DNA of 64,000 bases from Artemisia argyi. Lineage: Eukaryota; Streptophyta; Magnoliopsida; Asterales; Asteraceae. The position numbers and the translations under genes are program-made. This document shows, piece by piece, positions 57,357 through 64,000 of this stretch (positions within the stretch are counted from its first letter, which is position 1; every line of letters begins with the position of its first letter). Under the pieces are notes generated by a model. That model did no database searches and was not told where the DNA came from. It worked only from the letters and a program-made list of their open reading frames with translations. The stretch spans positions 19,559,360 to 19,623,359 of the forward strand of contig CM060709.1 of the NCBI GenBank assembly GCA_030686995.1, in the 5' to 3' direction.

Positions 57357-58152
57357 TGTTTGGATAAAGGATGTAATGTACAATTATTATTTTAATGGAA
57401 TAAAATAAGTTTTATGTTTATTTATCATTGTCTTAATAATATATCCTATATTTGCATGTTTAAGATCCATGAATAATTTATTATTCTAAATGTCCATTGT
57501 CGATTAATGATATGGGAATATCATTAAACTAAGACAAATTTGAGTATTGGTTTAGGATATACTTGAAAGTATATTGATGCGTAGTCATACCAATTTCACA
57601 TGATATTCGATGAATTGAATATTGGACTTATCCCAACAATATGATTTAATATTTAATGTGAGAATCATATTTAAAGTTATCCTCAGACTTGAGATACCAG
57701 ATAAGTGTCATGGATGTAGTGCATTTTTGTGAAGCAATCTACCGCTCACCGTAACAGGGAGTCATAAGGGTTGTTTTCAGAAGTGTTGCAAAGTTCATGG
57801 GTTATTCTTGTAGTCAAGAAAGAATTTATTCCTTCTGATTTGTTTAGAAGTTTAATACTGCTGGGCCCCTCGTAGGGTTGACAAAATGTTTGCATGGCCA
57901 TACCCAAAGTCTATCTGGAATACGTTCAGATGTTTTGGTAATTTTGTTCAATCATAAAGAAATGAGAAACAAAATTTTAATAAAGGAACTCACATCTTTA
58001 TTAATGTGGTATTAGTAATGAAAGGATAATTATAATGATGAATCATTAAAGGTTTTTCCAGGAAACCTAGCTCGGATTGAACTAGGGGCATTGGAGTGTT
58101 GCAAGACGCTAACCAGTGTCATTTTACTATTAATGAATATACGAGTGGGAGC

Positions 58153-58889
58153 TGTTAAATGTTACGTATAAACATTAATAAGTAAATGTCTAGGATCGAA
58201 CCCGAGACCTCGGGATTGCACACTTTACAAACAAGAATAATGTAAAATAAATATATATATATATTAAATGCATCGAATATATATATTTATAACACTTAAT
58301 GGACTAAACGGTCGTTAGTTATTAACCGTATGGACTAACTATCGTTAAATAAGAAAGATAAGGACTAGAGTGTAACTTGGGTGTCAAGAAGGATCTAGAA
58401 TCCCTTGGGGGATGCTATGGCTGGTCGAAGCCCACTTAAGGGTCGACCCAAGCCTTGCTTGATCATCAAGAAATCACCTAGTATAAATACAAGGCCTTGG
58501 GGTTAAACCTAAACATCTTTTGTGCACACACTCTAACCCTAAAATCTTGTTTTCTTTCTCTTCTTGTGGCCGATCGGTTCCCCCCTCCTCTTAGGGTTCT
58601 TGGATCGATTTTCCATAAGCAAAAACATTAGTGTTTTGTTTACTTGCAACAAACCTTTATTCGTTGGTAGTTTGTGTGTACAAGAACGAGGTAATTACTT
58701 ACTTTAGTAATTATCAAGAGATCGATAAACAAAACGGTAAGGGGTTTATCATTGATCTAATTGTACAAGAATCAAGGTTTATTTGAAGTGCATCGGGTAC
58801 GTTTACTATTTATGTTTTAGTTAATATTTATGTGTTATACTTGATCCTAGCTTCCGCAATACGTGCTATTTGATTGTCAAACTCTAACA
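58153..58889 (+). mobile_element. 3' LTR of the copia element
   Basis: 737 bp, the same as the 5' LTR apart from a shorter TA run (58246-58265) and two visible substitutions. Followed by target duplication CTTTA. Confidence 0.93.
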
Positions 58890-59154
58890 CTTTACACATT
58901 TGATAAAATCGAAAAACAATATATCTCAATAAAGATGGTTTATGGTTTACTTTTCCCAGTGAGACAAATTAAAATATCAGTTTTTTTTTTTTTTCTTTTT
59001 TTCTCTTTTTTTTTTAAATTATTATTGTTATTGTTATTATTATTATTTTTTTTATAAACATCACTTTATTAGAAACTTATAGAATTTACAAGAAGTTAGT
59101 GGGGAGCCGAGATACTAACTGGGCTCCCACTCCTCTAGCTATACAAGAAGAATT

Positions 59155-59199
59155 TTATTGTTATTGTTATTATTATTGTTATTGTTATTATTATTATTA

Positions 59200-59237
<38 letters not shown>
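59155..59237. repeat. (TTA)n/(TTG)n microsatellite
   Basis: Mixed TTG and TTA units ending in about 12 pure TTA, located about 120 bp before the start of F-box/LRR copy 6. Confidence 0.9.
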
Positions 59238-59240
<3 letters not shown>

Positions 59241-59328
59241 CTTTTTTTTTGGTGCAATGGTGAAAATTATATATTATTTTTAACCTTAAACATATATTTG
59301 AATTTTAGAGTTTTAAGATATTCATGTA

Positions 59329-59334
59329 CACGTG
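59329..59334 (+). promoter_or_regulatory. G-box CACGTG upstream of copy 6
   Basis: The same conserved block as before the intact gene (TGTACACGTGATAGGTGAGG), 24 bases before the start position. Confidence 0.35.
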
Positions 59335-59357
59335 ATAGGTGAGGCAGCAACAAATTG

Positions 59358-60419
59358 TTGGAACGACTTGGACAGGATGAGATCTTCTGCATATATGAAC
59401 GAATTACCAGCCGAGTGGACAAAAAATCATTTTCTATAGTTTGCAAGAAATTCCTGAAAGTTGCATCTGTTCAGCTTCGGTCAATACGCACTAAGTTTCC
59501 TGATATACTATTTTATATACTAGATGCCTCCCCAGAATTGTTCTCCTTTGAATGCCGCAAACCATTCTCGAATAACCACATGAAACTGATAGCTGAGTCA
59601 TGCCCAAATATCAAGCATCTAAATATTTCTAAATTGGGTTACTTTGATCATGAGATGGATAAGTTGGAGTTTGATGATGTTGGCTTGTGTGCAATCGCAA
59701 ATGCTTGCATTCATTTGGTTGACGTGAATCTAGCTGGGAGGTTACGCTTTAAGGAAATAGGTGTTGATTCCCTTGTAAGATCATGCAAGAATTTAAGAAT
59801 ATTATGTTTGGATTGTTGTGTAAATGTCACAGACAGATCATTGAAAATGATTGGGGAAGCAACTTGTATAGAAGAGTTACATTTGCGAGGTTGTGATTTG
59901 ATAAGTGATTTGGGTTTGGAGTATTTGGCGAATGGGGATTTAAAGTGTTTTTTGATGGAACTGTATCTGAATAACTGTAATAGGATAACAGATAACGGAA
60001 TTATCCACTTAAAGAAATTAGTAAGTCTAACAATCCTGGGTTTGTCTATGTGTAGGGCTAATATCACTGACCATGGGGTTGTGGCCTTATGTGAGCTCCC
60101 AAATCTTGAGATATTATATTTGAATTTCTTGACCAATATAACGGACATTTCATTGCTTGAAATTGGTCGCAAGTGTTTGAAGATGTCGACGTTAAGTTTG
60201 ATGGGTTGTGAGAGAATTACTAGTGTTGGTTTACGTGCTTTATCTGATCTTCATAGATTGTCATATCTTACGTTAGTCAGGTGTCCCAGAATTTCATGGG
60301 AAGAGGTCAAGTCAACTCTTTTGGCCTGTCAAAATATGAGGTATCTATCTCTCAGTAAGAGCCTAAAGACGCAGATGCCAGATCCAGGTTTTGAAGATTT
60401 GAGGATAAGATGGATATGA
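59358..60419 (+). pseudogene. F-box/LRR gene copy 6, full-length frame but start codon ATG to TTG
   Basis: The frame is open from the F-box (LERLGQDEIFCIYERITSRV) through all LRRs to the normal end DPGFEDLRIRWI with TGA at 60417. However, where the intact copy reads GTGATGGAACG this one reads TTGTTGGAACG, so no ATG is present. An in-frame TGA lies just upstream (59340), and the next in-frame ATG is 59580, at the Met of NNHMKLIAESC, which would remove the F-box and leave an LRR-only protein of about 280 residues. Otherwise it is the closest relative of 28539-29609, sharing also the downstream 0.95 kb. It would be misannotated as intact by any program accepting TTG. Non-AUG initiation remains possible; the surroundings give no special support. 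Confidence 0.85.
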
Positions 60420-61364
60420 CCTTTAAGTCATTACAGTACTATTTTATTTGGGAATTTACTTTGTGTTGGTGGAAATTTGTTTGAGTGACTCAAATACTTG
60501 GTTTTAAATAAGAAGAGGGCAGTAAAATACTTTATGACTACAAACTTCTATTCGTTTGGTTATTTAAGCAATAAGTTCATAGTTTGTGTAGTTGATAAAT
60601 TACACTAAAAAGCTAGTATGATTGTAAACCAAAATAGGTAAAAAGAAAACTGATTCACAATTTCATTTACTACCGCAATATAGAGTTGAATATGAGTTTC
60701 AGTGTGTCTAATCGTATAATGTTAACCCATTTCTCTATCCGGGGTAAGTTAACAACACTCACTTTATAACATAATATTCGAACATCGTATAAATTATTTA
60801 AAGAGCATAAAATTGTATATATCGATATCATATTAATAATTGTGATCGAACAACTCAATAGTAAATATATATAGGTGCCTTATTGCTGTCTTTGATAAAA
60901 GCAATTTTTACATTGAATCTCACATAGGTTGAAGAAATAAAATTATTGCGAGCTTATACACCCTATTGTGTCTTGGTCAACTATCTTCAGATTAGTATTA
61001 TGTTCTCGAACAAGCTATATGTGTTCCGCTGAGTAGAAGAGTCTAGCGGATTACATTATCATTGTTCAAAAATATGTATAAACTCCAAACTTTTTCTATG
61101 AGCTCATTTTGAGCCACGAAAATGCAATGCTCAACTAATATAACTGTTCGTTTTAAAATTTCAAAGTGTTTTTGCATAGTTGTCATTAATATCATTATAT
61201 ATCTTTGATTCTACTTGATCACTATATTTTATAAACATATCTATGGTCTTTGAACAAACTTTTTGGACTAGACTTGACTTGATGTATGCTACCATTGATG
61301 TACCCCTTAAGATAAACGGCTACATTACATGTCTCATACCAAAACATATATAACAATTATTTTA
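60420..61364. other. Downstream spacer of copy 6, duplicate of 29610-30570
   Basis: Closely similar to the 3' flank of the intact gene with small indels. Homology stops near 61364 at the inserted LINE fragment. No coding sequence. Confidence 0.75.
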
Positions 61365-61375
61365 TGCAGAGAAGG

Positions 61376-63173
61376 TGATACGCCTAGACCCGAGCCCATG
61401 GCTTATTTAGGTCTTAGGGTTTACTTTGTCTTATAAATACTCTTGTAATCCTTTATTATAATCAATCAATCAAAGTTAAATATAAACAAATCTCTAGTTC
61501 TTCTCTTCTATTTTCTGACGGAGCCAGCACACGCTTGAAGTGGTGCCTTATCCCGATACAACCCCTAACCGGGTCGTATCAATTGGTGCTTTCATTGAGA
61601 GCTCTCGTTTAGAGGGTTTTTAATTAGGGTTCAAAAAAAAAAAAAAAAAAAAAAGTTTTACAACGAAGGGCTATTAAGCTATTCTTGTTTTGTGATCATC
61701 GCTAGCATATAAAAGAAGAATTATTGGGGCTTTATTATTCTAATTGAATAATTATTGTTTCTGATTGATATTTCTCTTGGTGATTGACGTAGCAAGCAAA
61801 AACAGAATTGTTGGGGCTTTATTATTCTAATTGAATAATTATTGTATCTTATTGATGTTAGCACAAAGAATTATTTCTGTTTCTGATTGACAGCAAGCAG
61901 AAAGAATTGTGGTTTCTTTAAAAAAAAAAGAAAAAAAAAGGTTATAGTTCTTTGAGTTACTCATGGCATCGAGCAGCAACGATCGGGACGCACTATATAA
62001 GCTCTTGCAAATTGGTACGGTGGCCAAATATCAGAGTGAGTTTGAGATACTCATAAATCGAGTAACGGGGATCTCAGAATCTTTACTTAAATCGATTTAT
62101 ATCTCGGGACTTAAACCGCTTCTACAATGTGCACTCTTAAGGTTAGCGCCTACAACTTTAGGAGAAGCCTGTTTCATGGCCCGTATAATGGAGGCTCGTT
62201 TTGAGATAATTGCAGGGAAAAAGCTGAACATTGAAGAGAAAATAGATATCGTTCTATCATGGCCAAGTGAATAAGCTCCATATGTGATTAAAGAGTCCTT
62301 AGATGCTAATGAAGATATTGGTGTTGTTGAGGTTAGTAGCGTGACAAACGATGTTTTTGATATTGGTGATAGTAATGTGAAAAGCATGGAAGTTCGTAGT
62401 AAGTTTAACGAATTTTCAGAAAATAAAGAAAGTGTGAAAGATGTTGTTGTGGGTGGTGGTGAAGCATGTAGGGTTGACGAAGATGAGTCGAATATAGTGA
62501 TATCACTACTTAAGGATAGAGGTGGTATCTCTGATAATAGTATAGATGATATAAATTTAGGTTTAATCAAGGAATTTGTGATTAAGATGTTGGAGGGTAG
62601 AGATGTTTCCGACGAGAGTTTGGTTGTTTGTTTAAAATGGGTATATCGCGAAAAGAGTCGTGGGGCAACAAAAGATGGAAGAATGGTGTTGTGTTATGTC
62701 CAAGGTAGTGGAAAGCGAAAGAGGAAAAAGGCGAAGGCTGCAATTCAAAGAAGATTATGGGATCCCGGATTGCGCCAATGTTGCAGGAGGATGGACTGCC
62801 CAAATGACTCAAGAAGTCCAAACGTATGGCATAAAGATTATGTCATATAATATATCTTTATTTACATGTCTTTGTTTAGGATTATTTTCATGTGTCTTTA
62901 GGAAAGTCAATTAAGAATGTTTTAAGACAACACCTTGAGGGCAAGGTGGTTTTGATGGAGTGGGGAATGATACGCCTGGACCCGAGCCCATGGCTTATTT
63001 AGGTCTTAGGGTTTACTTTGTCTTATAAATACTCTTGTAATCCTTTATTATAATCAATCAGTCAAAGTTAAATATAAACAAATCTCTAGTTCTTCTCTTC
63101 TATTTTCTGACGGAGCCAGCACACGCTTGAAGTGGTGCCTTATCCTGATACAACCCCTAACCGGGTCGTATCA
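61376..63173 (+). mobile_element. Small LTR retrotransposon carrying only a gag-like gene (TR-GAG type)
   Basis: Two 206-bp LTRs (61376-61581 and 62968-63173; three differences seen) with TGATACGCCT...CGGGTCGTATCA ends. The target duplication is GAAGG (61371-61375 and 63174-63178). The internal part begins ATTGGTGCTTTCATTGAGAG (61582), a likely primer site, and ends with purine-rich GATGGAGTGGGGAA. It encodes a gag-like protein and no protease, RT or integrase. Total 1.8 kb. Non-autonomous; it must borrow enzymes, probably from a gypsy relative given the gag similarity. Confidence 0.9.
61963..62850 (+). pseudogene. Gag-like gene of the mini-element, one internal stop
   Basis: ATG at 61963 (MASSSNDRDALYKLLQIGTV). 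The first part matches the Ty3-gypsy gag core (VAKYQSEFEILINRVTGISE, ISGLKPLLQCALLRLAPTTL, ARIMEARFE). After WPSE a TAA (62272-62274) interrupts, but the same frame continues for about 190 codons to 62850 with a Ser/Asp-rich, low-similarity region and a basic end (GSGKRKRKKAKAAIQRR). There is no zinc knuckle and no protease. The natural product would be about 295 residues; this copy makes 103. Confidence 0.8.
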
Positions 63174-63530
63174 GAAGGCTACTAATCTAATGTCAATTTT
63201 ATGCAGATATTGTTTTTGTTTATGGGGTTGCAGTTGTGGCTATTGCGTATTCCTAGGCTGCAGCTTGCTATATAACTTTGGTTATATGAGTCTATTGGAA
63301 GCTTTGTGGGCCAGGCCTTGTTTCTTTTTGTGACAGTGATATTTCAATTGGTCTAAGATGTGGTTTTTAGTGTTTGGTTCTTAGTTAGTTAGTTTTGTTG
63401 TTGTATCTTGTATCTTGTAAAAGGTGTCTTTGTTGTTTTTTTTTGGGTCCACTAGTTTAATCTTCTTGTTGATTTGGTGGATGCCTTTGTTTGTAATTTG
63501 GTTGTTTTGTTGGTTATATATCTTGCCATT

Positions 63531-64000
<470 letters not shown>

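Larger units (their letters stand above)
50869..58889 (+). mobile_element. Complete Ty1-copia retrotransposon with decayed polyprotein
   Basis: 8.0 kb, with target duplication CTTTA at 50864-50868 and 58890-58894; the related spacer near 42775 shows the uninterrupted target. LTRs are 50869-51665 and 58153-58889, identical by eye except two substitutions and the length of a TA run. Order: LTR, primer site, about 1.6 kb leader, gag-pol in one frame (53289-57356) with five stops, about 0.8 kb 3' untranslated part, polypurine tract GAGTGGGAGC (58143-58152), LTR. The RT stretch (KDLGEAAFILGIKIYRDRS) resembles Angela/Tork-lineage copia; the clade is tentative. Confidence 0.95.
58895..59340. other. 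Upstream spacer of copy 6 with T-rich and (TTA)n tracts
   Basis: It holds T-rich tracts (58981-59052), a unit AAACATCACTTTATTAGAAA whose minus strand ends in an AATAAAG-like signal and poly(A) (a possible minus-strand retroposed 3' end, about 59045-59150), and a (TTA/TTG)n run at 59155-59237. No gene. Confidence 0.5.

Overview
The window is nuclear DNA from a flowering plant, probably a eudicot. The copia, chromovirus-type gypsy and CACTA proteins, the AT-rich spacers and the retrotransposon motifs resemble those I know from daisy-family (Asteraceae) genomes, but that family assignment is an inference. There is no bacterial or organellar content.

The host component is a direct array of single-exon F-box/leucine-rich-repeat (Cys-type LRR) genes, all on the plus strand, at about 1.56-2.2, 20.6-21.6, 23.45-24.96, 28.5-29.6, 43.5-44.6 and 59.4-60.4 kb, plus two truncated gene starts near 42.97 and 45.30 kb. 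Only the copy at 28539-29609 has a start codon and a full-length frame. The 59.4 kb copy is open for its full length but its ATG has become TTG. The 43.5 kb copy carries a 2-base insertion near its 3' end. The copies at 20.6 and 23.5 kb are clear pseudogenes. The first copy is cut by a retrotransposon whose LTR abuts codon sequence.

Everything else is mostly nested mobile DNA, and many boundaries can be fixed because paralogous spacers of the array act as empty sites. In order: a minus-strand copia element running off the left edge (LTR 774-1560); a solo gypsy LTR (2722-6260, TSD ATATC); a complete minus-strand chromovirus-like gypsy element (6489-20436, TSD TTGAC) with 3.7 kb LTRs, an extra upstream ORF and a broken pol; LINE tails and very short poly(A) retroinsertions; inverted-repeat elements embedded in TA microsatellites (26.8-28.3 kb); a SINE with an 11-bp TSD (30728-30849); a 3.4 kb foldback element made almost entirely of short repeats (31189-34590, 10-bp TSD); an obscure 35.9-40.8 kb region with minus-strand coding scraps; a 145-bp GGTTCGGTT-type repeat (10-bp TSD); a CACTA transposon (45858-50450, TSD ATC); a complete copia element (50869-58889, TSD CTTTA) whose LTRs are almost identical although its single polyprotein frame has five stops; and a small LTR element with only a gag-like gene (61376-63173, TSD GAAGG) nested in a LINE fragment.

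The array grew by tandem duplication of gene plus spacer (shared spacer blocks are recognisable throughout), and was then spread out by insertions from about 2-2.5 kb per unit to tens of kilobases. The most unusual items are the foldback element, the copia copy that looks recently moved yet is full of stops, the extra acidic coiled-coil ORF upstream of gag in the gypsy element, and the gag-only mini-element.
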